Shown here piece after piece: positions 24,302 to 33,346 of a stretch of 64,000 nt of DNA. Each line of letters opens with the position of its first letter. Position 1 is the first letter of the stretch. The position numbers were made by a program, and so were the translations under genes. The notes under the pieces were generated by a model. It was given only the letters and a program-made list of their open reading frames with translations, was not told the DNA's origin and did no database searches. Source of the DNA: Pseudocitrobacter vendiensis (GTDB lineage Bacteria; Pseudomonadota; Gammaproteobacteria; Enterobacterales; Enterobacteriaceae); assembly GCF_943590815.1 (NCBI RefSeq), contig NZ_CALSBS010000002.1:310001-374000 (forward strand). The letters run 5' to 3'.

Positions 24302-26558
24302 ATGCTGGTATCGCCGCCGTTTTACCGGCACGAGACCAGACGCGGTGCGCCGCGACAAGGCCTAGCAAATCGTCCACGGTTGATTTGGTGATTGCATCAC
24401 CTTCAACCATGCCTTCTTCGCCCTGGCTATCGACATTAAGCAGCCCTTTAAACTGACGCGCATCGCCCGCCAGCAGTATCGGCTTGAGATGCTTGTAGGC
24501 TTCCAGCAGGTAGTATTGTGCATCGCCACTTTTTAGCAGATCGCTGAGATCGCCGCCAGGCACCACCACTGCATCTACCGTCAGTGAAGGAGAACCGGCA
24601 AAGGTGCCTGCGATAGGCAGTTTCGAACCATCGTCGGCGGTCACTTCCCCCATGCGCGAGTAGAGCAGTTTGGCATGCACGCCTTGTGCTTTCAGGCCTT
24701 TAAGAAGCGTTAGCACGTCAGCAGAGGCCGTTTTCTGATTGAGCAGAACCGCCACGACGCGCCCTTTTACATCCCCACTTGGGATGGCATACAAGCTGAG
24801 AGTAGGGTCTTTATCCAGACCGTTCACATCAGCAGGCGGGCGTCGATTCTGCTGCTCATCGCTGAGTGTCATACCTAAGTTGTCAGCAACGCTCTGCGCC
24901 AGGCGAATATCAACGCACGCAAGTTGATCTACGACGCGTTCACGGATCCACTCACGCGCGACTTTACTGAGTTCAAAGCTGAAGGCATCGATAATATGCT
25001 GTTGCTCAATCGGCGTCTGACTGTTCCAGAAGAGGCGAGGCTGCGCGTAATACTCGCCAAAGGAGGGGCTACGCTCGCGCACTTTGTGTCCGTCAACGCG
25101 TTCCTGATACGATTCGAAACCGCCGCGCTTCGGCCCTGGCGGTGTTTCGCGCGGCCAGTTATCGTTGATAGAGTTTGGCTCGTAGTTTGCCGGGTTGGTG
25201 TCGATGTCCTGACGATGCATGCCATCACGCTGGAAATTGTGATACGGGCAGGTTGGTCGGTTAATCGGGATCTCGTGGAAGTTTGGCCCGCCAAGGCGGC
25301 TGATCTGGGTATCGGTGTAAGAGAACAGGCGCCCCTGGAGCAGGGGATCGTTACTGAAATCCAGACCGGGAACGATATGCCCAGGGTGGAACGCGGCCTG
25401 TTCATTCTCAGCGAAGAAGTTATCCGGGTTGCGGTTAAGCACCATTTTCCCGACGAGCTGCACCGGGACCAGCTCTTCGGGAATAAGCTTGGTGGGGTCG
25501 AGCAGGTCGAAGTCAAATTTGAATTCATCCTCTTCCGGGATCAATTGCAGCCCCAGTTCATATTCCGGGTAATCGCCCGCTTCGATGGCTTCCCACAGAT
25601 CGCGGCGGTGGAAGTCAGGATCGCGTCCGGTGAGTTTTTGCGACTCATCCCACAGCAGAGACGCCTTTCCGGCAACGGGCTTCCAGTGGAAGCGGACAAA
25701 CGTCGCTTTACCCTCGGCATTGATTAAACGGAAGGTATGAATACCAAAGCCTTCCATGGTGCGATAGCTTCGAGGAATACCGCGGTCCGACATCGCCCAG
25801 AACACGTTGTGCAACGTCTCTGGTTGCAGCGAGACATAGTCCCAGAAGGTATCATGCGCGCTTTGTCCCTGCGGCATTGCCGAATGTGGCTCGGGTTTCA
25901 CGGCGTGCACGAAATCGGGAAATTTCAATGCATCCTGAATAAAGAAGATAGGGGTGTTGTTACCGACCAAGTCAAAAATGCCTTCATCGGTGTAAAACTT
26001 GGTGGCAAAACCTCGGATATCGCGCACGGTGTCAGCAGAACCCGCGCCACCCTGTACGGTTGAGAAACGCACGAAAACGGGCGTGATTTTCTCCTTTGAG
26101 GAAAGGAAGTCCGCTTTCGTGACATCACTCAGGCTTTTATAGGGCTGAAAATAACCGTGCGCCGCAGAGCCACGGGCGTGGACGATGCGCTCTGGAATGC
26201 GTTCATGGTCGAAGTGGGTGATTTTCTCGCGCAGAATAAAATCTTCCAGCAGCGTAGGGCCACGGCTTCCGGCACGCAGAGAATTCTGGTCATCAGCAAT
26301 ACGAACGCCCTGATTAGTGGTCAGCGGGAAGTTTTCACCGCCTTTACGCTGCTTATCGAGCGCTTTAAGTTTCTCATTGCTGGTTTTTGGCGCTTTCAGA
26401 CTCCCCGGTGCGGTAGGCTCTTCACCCGGCGCGGTAGGTTTTGGCGTCGGTCGCCAGGAACCGTCCGCAGGCGCCAGAGAATCCAGGCCAGGTTTTGATT
26501 CACTGGCGTCGTGAACCGGGGATTGATGGGTTTTGGATTTTTTATGTTGATCCGACAT
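24300..26558 (-). CDS. katE: Catalase HPII
   Basis: A 752-residue large-subunit monofunctional catalase. Catalytic His is in [12 protein letters not shown], Asn in [10 protein letters not shown], and the proximal haem Tyr in [12 protein letters not shown]. The C-terminal 150 residues form the DJ-1/GATase-like domain typical of HPII. It decomposes hydrogen peroxide and is RpoS-dependent in E. coli. The start at 26558 (MSDQHKKSK) is behind GGAGACGAGC; an in-frame start 18 bases upstream overlaps the ribosome site and is rejected. Confidence 0.95.
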   Translation of the reverse strand: MSDQHKKSKTHQSPVHDASESKPGLDSLAPADGSWRPTPKPTAPGEEPTAPGSLKAPKTSNEKLKALDKQRKGGENFPLTTNQGVRIADDQNSLRAGSRGPTLLEDFILREKITHFDHERIPERIVHARGSAAHGYFQPYKSLSDVTKADFLSSKEKITPVFVRFSTVQGGAGSADTVRDIRGFATKFYTDEGIFDLVGNNTPIFFIQDALKFPDFVHAVKPEPHSAMPQGQSAHDTFWDYVSLQPETLHNVFWAMSDRGIPRSYRTMEGFGIHTFRLINAEGKATFVRFHWKPVAGKASLLWDESQKLTGRDPDFHRRDLWEAIEAGDYPEYELGLQLIPEEDEFKFDFDLLDPTKLIPEELVPVQLVGKMVLNRNPDNFFAENEQAAFHPGHIVPGLDFSNDPLLQGRLFSYTDTQISRLGGPNFHEIPINRPTCPYHNFQRDGMHRQDIDTNPANYEPNSINDNWPRETPPGPKRGGFESYQERVDGHKVRERSPSFGEYYAQPRLFWNSQTPIEQQHIIDAFSFELSKVAREWIRERVVDQLACVDIRLAQSVADNLGMTLSDEQQNRRPPADVNGLDKDPTLSLYAIPSGDVKGRVVAVLLNQKTASADVLTLLKGLKAQGVHAKLLYSRMGEVTADDGSKLPIAGTFAGSPSLTVDAVVVPGGDLSDLLKSGDAQYYLLEAYKHLKPILLAGDARQFKGLLNVDSQGEEGMVEGDAITKSTVDDLLGLVAAHRVWSRAGKTAAIPA

Positions 26559-26777
26559 GCTCGTCTCCTTTTTCACTACTGAAAGTTGGCCGATAGTGCG
26601 GCAAAACCCTTCTAACTATAGAGCAATCTCAGGGTTTATCTGGGGAAGAGGGCGGATCGCGGCGGGTATACGCGCGATTGCGCAAGATGAAATCGACGCA
26701 AGGCGCGACGCCACAGGGTTAAATCGGCTATTATAGAATTTTCCTGTTTTTGCCCCGAGTGATTTGAAATAACCGTT

Positions 26778-27020
26778 ATGAAACCGCTTCGCCAACAAAA
26801 TCGACAGGTCATTAGCTATATTCCCCGAACCGAACCCGCGCCGCCCGACCATGCAAACAAGGTGGAGGGCTATCGCGATGTGTGGCTACTGCGCGGCAAA
26901 TATGTCGCATTTGTATTGATGGGAAGCGCTTTCCGACGTTCACAGGCGTTTAGCGTCCCTGAGTCAGCCCAGCGTTGGGCTGCGCAAATGAGGCAGGAAG
27001 AGGATGTTAGCGATGAGTGA
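26778..27020 (+). CDS. cedA: Cell division activator CedA
   Basis: An 80-residue basic DNA-binding protein. It has the E. coli CedA core: PLRQQNRQVISYIPRTEPAPP and RDVWLLRGKYVAFVLMG. In E. coli it restores division when DnaA over-initiates and binds RNA polymerase. It is divergent from katE and followed by a bidirectional terminator. Confidence 0.93.
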   Translation: MKPLRQQNRQVISYIPRTEPAPPDHANKVEGYRDVWLLRGKYVAFVLMGSAFRRSQAFSVPESAQRWAAQMRQEEDVSDE

Positions 27021-27037
27021 TTGTTAATCGCGGATAT

Positions 27038-27068
27038 AAAAAAACCGCTGATAATCAGCGGTTTTTTT
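27038..27068. terminator. Bidirectional terminator between cedA and tcyP
   Basis: CCGCTGAT-a-ATCAGCGG, perfect 8-bp stem, with an A run before and a T run after. It can stop both convergent genes. Confidence 0.9.
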
Positions 27069-27083
27069 GTGCCTGAAAGGTCA

Positions 27084-28475
27084 TTAACGATGCGCCAGTT
27101 CCGCATCATCCTCACTGTTCAGAATGTCTTTATCCGTCTGGCGCAGCCACTGGCTGGTCAGGGTACCGGCCGTCATGGAGCCACTGACGTTCAGCGCGGT
27201 ACGGCCCATGTCGATCAGCGGCTCAACGGAAATCAGCAGCGCGACCAGCGTGACCGGCAAGCCCATTGCCGGCAGCACAATCAGCGCAGCAAAGGTTGCA
27301 CCGCCGCCGACGCCCGCCACACCCGCAGAACTCACGGTGACGATACCGACTAGGGTGGCAATCCAGAGGGGATCGAGCGGGTTGATGCCAACGGTTGGCG
27401 CAACCATCACGGCGAGCATTGCCGGGTAGAGACCCGCACAGCCATTCTGACCAATCGTCGCGCCGAATGAGGCGGAGAAGCTGGCGATAGATTCAGGTAC
27501 ACCCAGACGGCGCGTTTGTGCTTCCACGTTCAGCGGAATGGACGCGGCGCTGGAACGGCTGGTGAAGGCGAAAGTGATAACCGGCCACACTTTACGGAAG
27601 TATTTCAATGGGCTGACACCGTTCACGCCCAGCAACAGGCCGTGTACGGCGAACATGATTGCCAGGCCGATGTAAGAGGCTACCACGAAGCTGCCGAGTT
27701 TGATGATGTCCTGCAGGTTAGAACCGGCCACGACTTTGGTCATCAGCGCCAGCACGCCGTAAGGGGTCAGTTGCATGACCAGGCGAACCAGTTTCATCAC
27801 CCAGCTTTGCAGTGTGTCGATTGCCGCGATGACGCGCAGGCCTTTTGGTTCGTCATCTTTCAGCAGTTTCAGCGCCGCAACACCCAGGAACGCGGCGAAA
27901 ATGACGATGCTGATGATAGAGGTTGGGTTCGCGCCGGTCAGATCGGCAAACGGATTTTTAGGCACGAAGGAGAGCAACAGCTGCGGCACGTTCAGGTCAG
28001 CAACCTTGCCAGCATAGTTGCTGTGAATGGCGTCGAGGCGCGCGGTTTCAGCAGTGCCCTGGACCAGACCTTCCGCCGTCAGACCAAACAAATTGGTGAC
28101 CAGCACGCCGACCAGTGCCGCAATCAGCGTAGTGAACAGCAGCGTACCGATGGTCAGGAAGCTGATTTTACCCAATTGTGACGCGTTGTGCAGACGGGCT
28201 ACGGCGCTCAGAATCGAGGCGAAAACCAGCGGCATTACGATCATTTGGAGCAGTTGCACGTAGCCGTTACCGACGACGTTGAACCACTGAATAGAATCTT
28301 TAAGAATCTGGCTGTCGGAACCATAGATAAACTGAAGCGCGAGGCCAAACACGACCCCCATCACCAGACCGACCAGTACTTTTTTTGCCAGACTCCACTG
28401 TTTGTGACGCGTTTGCGCCAGCAGCAACAGCAGTGCCGCGAACACGATAACGTTCGCGATTAATGGAAAGTTCAT
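27084..28475 (-). CDS. tcyP: L-cystine/selenocystine symporter TcyP (YdjN)
   Basis: A 463-residue dicarboxylate/amino acid:cation symporter (DAACS) family protein, same length as E. coli YdjN. It has about eight hydrophobic segments, the serine-rich hairpin [16 protein letters not shown], and the [14 protein letters not shown] and [11 protein letters not shown] loops. It imports cystine, and in E. coli it is under CysB control. No CysB site was identified in the 130 bases upstream. Confidence 0.93.
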   Translation of the reverse strand: MNFPLIANVIVFAALLLLLAQTRHKQWSLAKKVLVGLVMGVVFGLALQFIYGSDSQILKDSIQWFNVVGNGYVQLLQMIVMPLVFASILSAVARLHNASQLGKISFLTIGTLLFTTLIAALVGVLVTNLFGLTAEGLVQGTAETARLDAIHSNYAGKVADLNVPQLLLSFVPKNPFADLTGANPTSIISIVIFAAFLGVAALKLLKDDEPKGLRVIAAIDTLQSWVMKLVRLVMQLTPYGVLALMTKVVAGSNLQDIIKLGSFVVASYIGLAIMFAVHGLLLGVNGVSPLKYFRKVWPVITFAFTSRSSAASIPLNVEAQTRRLGVPESIASFSASFGATIGQNGCAGLYPAMLAVMVAPTVGINPLDPLWIATLVGIVTVSSAGVAGVGGGATFAALIVLPAMGLPVTLVALLISVEPLIDMGRTALNVSGSMTAGTLTSQWLRQTDKDILNSEDDAELAHR

Positions 28476-28606
28476 CCCCGTTCTCCTGATTTCATTATAT
28501 AGCCAGCCTCACCGGGCTGGTCAGATGTGAAAAGGGTAACAGAACTGGGAATCGTCGCTTATATCCAAATGGAATGGATTATGACAAAAGTGATAGTTTT
28601 GTGCGG

Positions 28607-29197
28607 TTATTGTTCGATCTGGTGATTTATAAAGCGATTGAAGGTCATTTGCAGAGAATTAATCATCCCTGAAGACCAGCGTACGGCGCTGTTTTCCGGC
28701 AACGACTGCGGCATCCAGACGGCATAAGCGAACAGCGCCATGCACAGGAAACGTTCCAGTTGATTACCCTTTTGTGGCGCGAGTATCGGCAAACGAAAAC
28801 GCCAGCGGCATGGCCATAACAGCGGCACACCCGCAGGGGTGAGCATGTCGGCCAGGATATGGCTGAGGTAGCCCAGGACCATTCCCTGAAGCGCGTCGGC
28901 AGGAATAAACCACGTGTCGGGCACTTTAAGATAGAAAACTGTGAGCAGGGCGAAAACGGCCAGCAAGCTGTGGGTAAATCCGCGATGGCCAAATGCACGG
29001 GCCACCGGTTTCGACAGCCAACTGAGGCGCTGACCCAGAAACGATTTCGGGTGATCGATATCCGGTAGCAGACAGGTCAGTACTGCTGACGGCACAATAT
29101 GCCACCAGTCGCCTTGCGCCAGCACAGGCGTAAGCTCGGCATTTTTTGCAAATACCGCACAGGCGATGGAAAAGAGCAGGTGGCCTTCCGCCGTCAT
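28607..29197 (-). CDS. ydjM: LexA-regulated inner-membrane hydrolase-like protein YdjM
   Basis: A 196-residue membrane protein of the YdjM/YfhO metal-dependent hydrolase family (DUF457), identical in length to E. coli YdjM. Conserved metal-binding-type motifs are LLPDIDHPKS, FGHRGFTHS and HILADMLTPAG. The start at 29197 (MTAEGHLLFS) is chosen by alignment; the frame runs on upstream through the LexA site and that start is rejected. SOS-induced in E. coli; role unknown. Confidence 0.9.
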   Translation of the reverse strand: MTAEGHLLFSIACAVFAKNAELTPVLAQGDWWHIVPSAVLTCLLPDIDHPKSFLGQRLSWLSKPVARAFGHRGFTHSLLAVFALLTVFYLKVPDTWFIPADALQGMVLGYLSHILADMLTPAGVPLLWPCRWRFRLPILAPQKGNQLERFLCMALFAYAVWMPQSLPENSAVRWSSGMINSLQMTFNRFINHQIEQ

Positions 29198-29214
29198 GAT
29201 AAAACCCGATAAAA

Positions 29215-29230
29215 CTGTCAATTCATACAG
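29215..29230 (-). promoter_or_regulatory. LexA box of ydjM
   Basis: CTGT-CAATTCAT-ACAG is a perfect CTGT-N8-ACAG palindrome 18 bases upstream of the ydjM start. It makes ydjM an SOS gene here as in E. coli. Confidence 0.85.
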
Positions 29231-29287
29231 TATAGGGTTTTTATACAGTAGGCGGAAGAGGTTACGGTGTAACTCTTTGTTAAAAAA

Positions 29288-30049
29288 TTAACGCGCCAGC
29301 CAGCCGCCATCCACTGCCAGTGTATAGCCGTTGATATAGTCAGACGCGGAAGACGCAAGGAATACCGCCGGGCCTTTTAAATCCTCCGGTGATCCCCAGC
29401 GCCCGGCGGGGATACGATCGAGAATTTCTTTGCTGCGTTCGGCATCGTCACGCAGTTGCTGCGTATTATTGGTTGCCATGTAACCCGGCGCAATGGCGTT
29501 AACGTTGATGTTATGCTGCGCCCATTCGTTAGCTAACAGGCGCGTAATGCCCAGCACGCCGCTTTTAGACGCGGTATAAGACGGTACGCGAATCCCGCCC
29601 TGGAAAGAGAGCATTGAGGCAATGTTAATGATTTTCCCGCCTCCGCCCTGGTGTAAAAATTGTTTCGCCACCGCCTGAGAGAGGAAAAACACCGACTTCA
29701 GGTTCAGGTTAATCACGTCATCCCAGTTCTTTTCGCTAAAAGAGAGCGCATCTTCCCGACGGATGGTTCCGGCGTTGTTTACCAGAATATCAATGTGGCC
29801 CATCGCCGCGACTGCCTTCTTCACGATATCCGTAATCGCATCCTGACGACTGAGGTCCGCCTGAATAGCGGTGAATCGGCGCCCGAGAGCCTGTACTTTG
29901 GCGGATGTCTCTTCCGGTATTTTGCGGCTGACGCTGATGATATCGCAGCCCGCTTCCGCAAGCCCTAAAGCCATCCCTTGTCCCAAACCCGTATCGCACC
30001 CGGTGACAAGCGCAACTTTACCGTTCAGGTTGAAGGCGTTCAGTATCAT
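29288..30049 (-). CDS. kduD: 2-dehydro-3-deoxy-D-gluconate 5-dehydrogenase (KduD-type SDR)
   Basis: A 253-residue short-chain dehydrogenase. Cofactor motif TGCDTGLGQG, NNAG, and the catalytic Ser-Tyr-Lys in IASMLSFQGG and YTASKSG. The C-terminal half is almost that of E. coli KduD (NINVNAIAPGYMATNNTQQLR, SSASDYINGYTLAVDGGWLAR). It acts in hexuronate/pectin breakdown. E. coli does not have it at this locus. A KdgR-type operator 85 bases upstream supports the function. It could be a kduD paralogue of slightly different specificity. Confidence 0.85.
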   Translation of the reverse strand: MILNAFNLNGKVALVTGCDTGLGQGMALGLAEAGCDIISVSRKIPEETSAKVQALGRRFTAIQADLSRQDAITDIVKKAVAAMGHIDILVNNAGTIRREDALSFSEKNWDDVINLNLKSVFFLSQAVAKQFLHQGGGGKIINIASMLSFQGGIRVPSYTASKSGVLGITRLLANEWAQHNINVNAIAPGYMATNNTQQLRDDAERSKEILDRIPAGRWGSPEDLKGPAVFLASSASDYINGYTLAVDGGWLAR

Positions 30050-30133
30050 AGTGACCTCTGTATGCTGTTATTGTCGTTATGGCTGATCCACACGCCAAGC
30101 ATAGAAGGGCAAGATGAAAAACTCAAACTAAAA

Positions 30134-30148
30134 TGAAACGATGTTTCA
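30134..30148 (-). promoter_or_regulatory. KdgR-type operator upstream of kduD
   Basis: TGAAAC-GAT-GTTTCA, a perfect 6-bp inverted repeat with flanking AAA and ATT, matches the KdgR consensus (AATGAAACA-N-TGTTTCATT type). KdgR represses pectin/ketodeoxygluconate genes in enterobacteria. Confidence 0.75.
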
Positions 30149-30201
30149 ATTATTTGACGGGCGTTGGATTTGCGGACAACCTGGCGTTGCCCGCGAAGGG
30201 G

Positions 30202-30870
30202 TTAACCGCGAAGATCGTTAAGCGTTAAATCGGCAAGGGAGTGCAGTTTCACGTTGGCCAGCACGAAGCGAGGATCGTTTTGTCCTTCTTCTGCGGGCAC
30301 TACTACCGAGCGCATACGCGCGGCTTTGCTGGCAATCATGCCATTGACTGAATCTTCCAGCGCTACGCAGGTGAGTGGGTCGACGCCCAGTTTGGCGGCG
30401 CAATCGAGGTAAACCTGGGGATGCGGCTTGCTGTAGGGCAATTTTTCCGCGGATGCCAGCGCATCGAACTGGTCGCGCAGGTCAAACATGGTCAGCACTT
30501 TTTCCAGCATATGCAGCGGCGAGGCTGACGCGAGGCCAACCTTCAGGCCGTTTGCTTTGCACAGGGCGACGGCTTCGCGCACCCCAGGCAACAGCGGGCG
30601 GGTTTCTTCCACCAGGCTGATGGCGCGTTCGATAATGCGCGCAGTGACATCTTCACGGCTCGGCCCGTTCCAGGGCTGCTGGGCAAACCACAGGTCTACC
30701 ACCATATCGATGCGCAGACCCAGGGTATCCGGCAGTTCGTTGCGACGAGTAATATCCACGCCAAGGCTCGCAATGACCTCCAGTTCGGCACGATCCCACA
30801 GTGGTTCGGAATCGATCAGTAATCCATCCATATCAAAAATAGCGGCGAGTATCTGGCGCTCTGCGGACAT
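30202..30870 (-). CDS. hxpB: Hexitol phosphatase B (HAD phosphatase)
   Basis: A 222-residue HAD phosphatase (YniC), same length as in E. coli. Motif I DMDGLLIDSEP, motif II SASP, motif III Lys in KLPYSKPHP, motif IV ALEDSVNG. E. coli HxpB acts on 2-deoxyglucose-6-P and hexitol phosphates. The start at 30870 (MSAERQILAAIF) follows AGAGAGGTTGTT; an in-frame extension of 49 codons lacks support. Divergent from yniB. Confidence 0.93.
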   Translation of the reverse strand: MSAERQILAAIFDMDGLLIDSEPLWDRAELEVIASLGVDITRRNELPDTLGLRIDMVVDLWFAQQPWNGPSREDVTARIIERAISLVEETRPLLPGVREAVALCKANGLKVGLASASPLHMLEKVLTMFDLRDQFDALASAEKLPYSKPHPQVYLDCAAKLGVDPLTCVALEDSVNGMIASKAARMRSVVVPAEEGQNDPRFVLANVKLHSLADLTLNDLRG

Positions 30871-31015
30871 AACAACCTCTCTATTGAGTAACTTAGGCGA
30901 TGAATGCCGTTTAATATGGTATATCATATCGCGCGTAAAGTCGGGAAAAATGGCTGCCAGCAGGTAGACTGATAACATAAATTCTGACAAAAAGACGTCT
31001 GAACAAGGGGAACCC

Positions 31016-31552
31016 ATGACGTATCAACAAGCGGGACGCATCGCGATTCTCAAACGTATTTTAGGCTGGGTAATTTTCATTCCTGCGCTCATTTCAACGC
31101 TGATCTCGGTACTGAAATTTATGTACGATCACAGCGAAAAGCAGCCGGGCATCGATGCGGTGATGATGGATTTCGCGCACGTGATGATCGAGATGATGCG
31201 TTTCAACACACCTTTCCTGAATTTCTTCTGGTATAACTCGCCGACGCCAAATTTCCAGCAGGGGCTGAACGTGATGTTCTGGGTGATTTTCGCGCTGGTC
31301 TTCATTGCGTTGGCCTTGCAGGACTCTGGCGCACGCATGAGCCGTCAGGCGAAATTTCTGCGTGAAGGCGTTAACGATCAGATGATCCTGGAAAAAGCGA
31401 AGGGTGAAGAAGGCATGACGCGCGAGGCGCTGGAAGCGAAAATTAAGGTGCCGCATAACACCATCTTCCTGCAAATTTTTCCGCTTTATATCCTGCCGAT
31501 TGTGGTTATTGTGATTGGTTACTTCTTCTTTAAGGTACTTGGTTTTATCTAA
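31016..31552 (+). CDS. yniB: YniB family inner-membrane protein
   Basis: A 178-residue membrane protein, same length as E. coli YniB. Hydrophobic segments are near residues 10-35, 75-100 and 150-175. Function is unknown. An AAGGGGAACCC stretch lies before the start. It converges on the yciA-like gene, with a short GC hairpin between. Confidence 0.85.
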   Translation: MTYQQAGRIAILKRILGWVIFIPALISTLISVLKFMYDHSEKQPGIDAVMMDFAHVMIEMMRFNTPFLNFFWYNSPTPNFQQGLNVMFWVIFALVFIALALQDSGARMSRQAKFLREGVNDQMILEKAKGEEGMTREALEAKIKVPHNTIFLQIFPLYILPIVVIVIGYFFFKVLGFI

Positions 31553-31562
31553 CTGTTTTGAG

Positions 31563-31581
31563 GCCCGGTGAATCGCCGGGC
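31563..31581. terminator. Weak convergent hairpin between yniB and yciA-like gene
   Basis: GCCCGG-tgaatcg-CCGGGC without a clean T run on either side. Probably limits read-through between the convergent genes. Confidence 0.5.
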
Positions 31582-31587
31582 GTCATA

Positions 31588-31986
31588 TTAGTTAGCGGGG
31601 ATCGCACGGGGTTTGCCGGAAGGATCAACCGCCACATAGATAAACAGTGCTTCAGTTGCTTTGTAGCGCTGGCCAATCGGCTCAGACGACACCTTCTTCA
31701 CCCACACTTCAATATTCACCGTAATTGACGTATTGCCTTTTTTAACACAGCGCGCATAGCAGCAGACAACATCACCTACGGCAACCGGGCGCAGGAAGGT
31801 CATACCGTCAACGCGTACGGTGACGACCCGACCGTGTGCAATCTCTTTTGCCAGAATCGCGCCGCCAATATCCATTTGTGACATTAACCAGCCGCCAAAG
31901 ATGTCTCCATTAGCGTTGGTGTCCGCGGGCATGGCGAGTGTGCGTAGAACCAGTTCACCCTGCGGGGCATCATTTTTCAGTGTCAT
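31588..31986 (-). CDS. yciA: Acyl-CoA thioester hydrolase, YciA type
   Basis: A 132-residue hotdog-fold thioesterase. The stretch from LRTLAMPADTNANGDIFGGW through QMDIGGAILAKEIAHGRVVT is nearly that of E. coli YciA, including the catalytic Asp/Asn region. YciA hydrolyses a broad range of acyl-CoAs. In E. coli yciA is near tonB; here it follows yniB, so it is either moved or a second copy. The symbol reflects family, not position. Confidence 0.82.
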   Translation of the reverse strand: MTLKNDAPQGELVLRTLAMPADTNANGDIFGGWLMSQMDIGGAILAKEIAHGRVVTVRVDGMTFLRPVAVGDVVCCYARCVKKGNTSITVNIEVWVKKVSSEPIGQRYKATEALFIYVAVDPSGKPRAIPAN

Positions 31987-32199
31987 TATAATCCCTGTGC
32001 TTATTCAAAAGACGACGGGCGGGATGCTACTACGAAATGGGCAAGGAGAATAGAGAAACGCGCGTATGACGGGGCCGCTGGAAGAAAAAACAGACAAACA
32101 AAGGCTGCCCTCGTAACCTGAATATCACAATAAATTGAATATTTTTATATCTAAAGATGGCTAAGCTTTCCCTGACTTATTAATAACAGGATGAAGACA

Positions 32200-32610
32200 A
32201 TGAAAAAAATATCAGGGCTGGTCTTACTGAGCACGCTTATCGCAATGCCGGTTGCCTTTGCGGCACCCCAGGGGACACTGAGTGTGCATATTTTGAATCA
32301 GCAAACCGGTATACCTTCAAAAGATGTCGAGGTGACGCTTGAAAAGCAGCAGTCGTCGGGATGGATCATGTTAGCGAGCATGAAGACGGATAACGATGGG
32401 CGCATTAAGTCGCTTTATCCTGAAACTGAGGACATGCAACCTGGTGTTTATCGTGTGGTATTCAAAACAGGGGAGTATTTCAAACGTGATCATTTAACCT
32501 CCTTCTTCCCTGAAATTCCGGTGCTGTTTACCGTGACGAAAACTAACGAAAAGCTTCATGTTCCCCTTCTACTGAGCCAGTACGGTTACTCAACCTATAA
32601 AGGAAGTTAG
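32200..32610 (+). CDS. hiuH: Periplasmic 5-hydroxyisourate hydrolase (transthyretin-like)
   Basis: A 136-residue protein with a signal peptide ([17 protein letters not shown]) and the transthyretin-like fold. Catalytic motifs are [11 protein letters not shown] (His), GRIKS (Arg) and the C-terminal YGYSTYKGS, where the family usually ends YRGS; Lys replaces Arg. It hydrolyses 5-hydroxyisourate in urate breakdown. The start at 32200 is preferred over 32191 because ACAGGA then has 8-base spacing. Confidence 0.9.
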   Translation: MKKISGLVLLSTLIAMPVAFAAPQGTLSVHILNQQTGIPSKDVEVTLEKQQSSGWIMLASMKTDNDGRIKSLYPETEDMQPGVYRVVFKTGEYFKRDHLTSFFPEIPVLFTVTKTNEKLHVPLLLSQYGYSTYKGS

Positions 32611-32705
32611 TGAAGGGCAGAAAGAATAGGAACCTGATTTACGTTGCGTTAAACCAGCCAATAGTGCTCTATAATTATGAGAGCGACCAGCACAGGAGAG
32701 ACAAA

Positions 32706-32786
32706 ATGTATACTCCACTTGTCGTTATCATGTTTATTCTGCTCACCGCGCAGGCGCTCATTGAAATAGGGGTTCTGCATCACTGA
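32706..32786 (+). CDS. Putative 26-residue membrane microprotein
   Basis: An ORF starting MYTPLVVIMF has one hydrophobic helix and ends IGVLHH. It is preceded by AGGAGAG at 8 bases and by a TATAAT box at 32670-32675 with a poorer -35. An 11-bp hairpin follows. It is not recognised as a known microprotein. The good ribosome site, promoter and compact unit argue that it is expressed. Confidence 0.5.
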   Translation: MYTPLVVIMFILLTAQALIEIGVLHH

Positions 32787-32812
32787 CCTGACCGTCCCAT
32801 TTCTCAGCAGCA

Positions 32813-32839
32813 GAAGCACACAGTTTACCTGTGTGCTTC
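32813..32839 (+). terminator. Hairpin after the 26-codon ORF
   Basis: GAAGCACACAG-tttac-CTGTGTGCTTC, a perfect 11-bp stem 26 bases after the stop. It lacks a T tract, so it may be a weak terminator or mRNA-stabilising hairpin. Confidence 0.5.
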
Positions 32840-32956
32840 ATGACTCACTCACCCTGCATCTCATTTAGGCCGACTGTAACGCAACCTTTTATTGCGCCAT
32901 AGATGAAAGACAACGCTCTTCATGTGGATTGAATTTTCTTAAAAGCTTGTTTGATA

Positions 32957-32996
32957 TGTGAAATCTGTCACATACTTCTTCCGTTGCCATTACAAT
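32957..32996 (+). promoter_or_regulatory. CRP class II promoter for the small RNA
   Basis: TGTGA-AATCTG-TCACA (32957-32972) is a perfect CRP site. TACAAT (32991-32996) is a good -10. With a start at 33004-33006, CRP is centred at about -40 to -41.5, the class II position, and there is no good -35 box, as expected for such promoters. Confidence 0.7.
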
Positions 32997-33003
32997 GCCG
33001 GCC

Positions 33004-33102
33004 AGGAGATTACTCTTCTTAACGAATTTCGGGCAAGGCTTAGCCTGCGGTGATTCTTCAACGCTTTCGTCCAGGCCAGCTACCGATGCTGGCCTTTTTT
33101 TT
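33004..33102 (+). ncRNA. Candidate CRP-activated small RNA of about 98 nt
   Basis: Between the CRP-type promoter and a strong intrinsic terminator there is no ORF of note. The segment starts about AGGAGATTACTCTTCTTAAC, contains an internal hairpin AGGC-tta-GCCT, and ends in the terminator stem plus eight T residues. Size, promoter and terminator fit an Hfq-type small RNA. No known enterobacterial small RNA was recognised; the short GCAAGGC...TTAGCCTGC piece recalls the 5' end of SdsR but the rest does not. Confidence 0.6.
33074..33102 (+). terminator. Terminator of the small RNA
   Basis: GGCCAGC-taccgat-GCTGGCC with TTTTTTTT directly after. A textbook intrinsic terminator, ending two bases before the tRNA-like element. 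Confidence 0.92.
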
Positions 33103-33104
33103 AT

Positions 33105-33185
33105 CCGTCATTAGCTCAACCGGATAGAGCTCAGAGTGTCTGTCTACTTCTGGAGATCGGGGTTCGAGTCCTCGATGGCGGATCA
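33105..33185 (+). pseudogene. tRNA-like element with an 11-nt anticodon loop (Arg-like)
   Basis: All arms of a tRNA can be drawn. Acceptor CCGTCAT/ATGGCGG, D arm GCTC-aaccggata-GAGC with A14, GG and A21, T arm CGGGG-TTCGAGT-CCTCG, discriminator A. The anticodon stem is CAGAG/TTCTG, but its loop is TGTCTGTCTAC, 11 rather than 7 bases. It looks like a 4-base tandem duplication of TGTC; removing one copy leaves TGTCTAC with TCT (Arg) in the anticodon place, although position 33 is then G. The 3' end is TCA, not CCA. It may be a decayed tRNA or a phage attachment relic. Confidence 0.6.
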
Positions 33186-33346
33186 ACACTTTCATCGCCT
33201 TTAGTACATCCTGGTCCAGAGATGTGCCGATTGTAACTCTTTCCCAGAAGGTAATCGCGAGGAATAAAATAAGAAAACATGAGATTGATAAGGGAATAGC
33301 TTTGTCATAAGTTTGAAGGGTCAACTCAACCTTCAGGAATATCATC

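Noticed and set aside
24924-25727. 267-codon open frame on the plus strand
   Set aside because: Antisense shadow of katE, caused by its codon use.
27516-28181. 221-codon open frame on the plus strand
   Set aside because: Antisense to tcyP and very rich in Gln/His/Asp as expected for a shadow of a membrane-protein gene.
29231-29248. Second LexA box upstream of ydjM
   Set aside because: It has an ACAG half at 29245-29248, but the matching CTGT half is missing.
33105-33185. Ordinary functional tRNA(Arg)
   Set aside because: The 11-base loop, G at the position before the anticodon and the TCA end do not fit a working tRNA.
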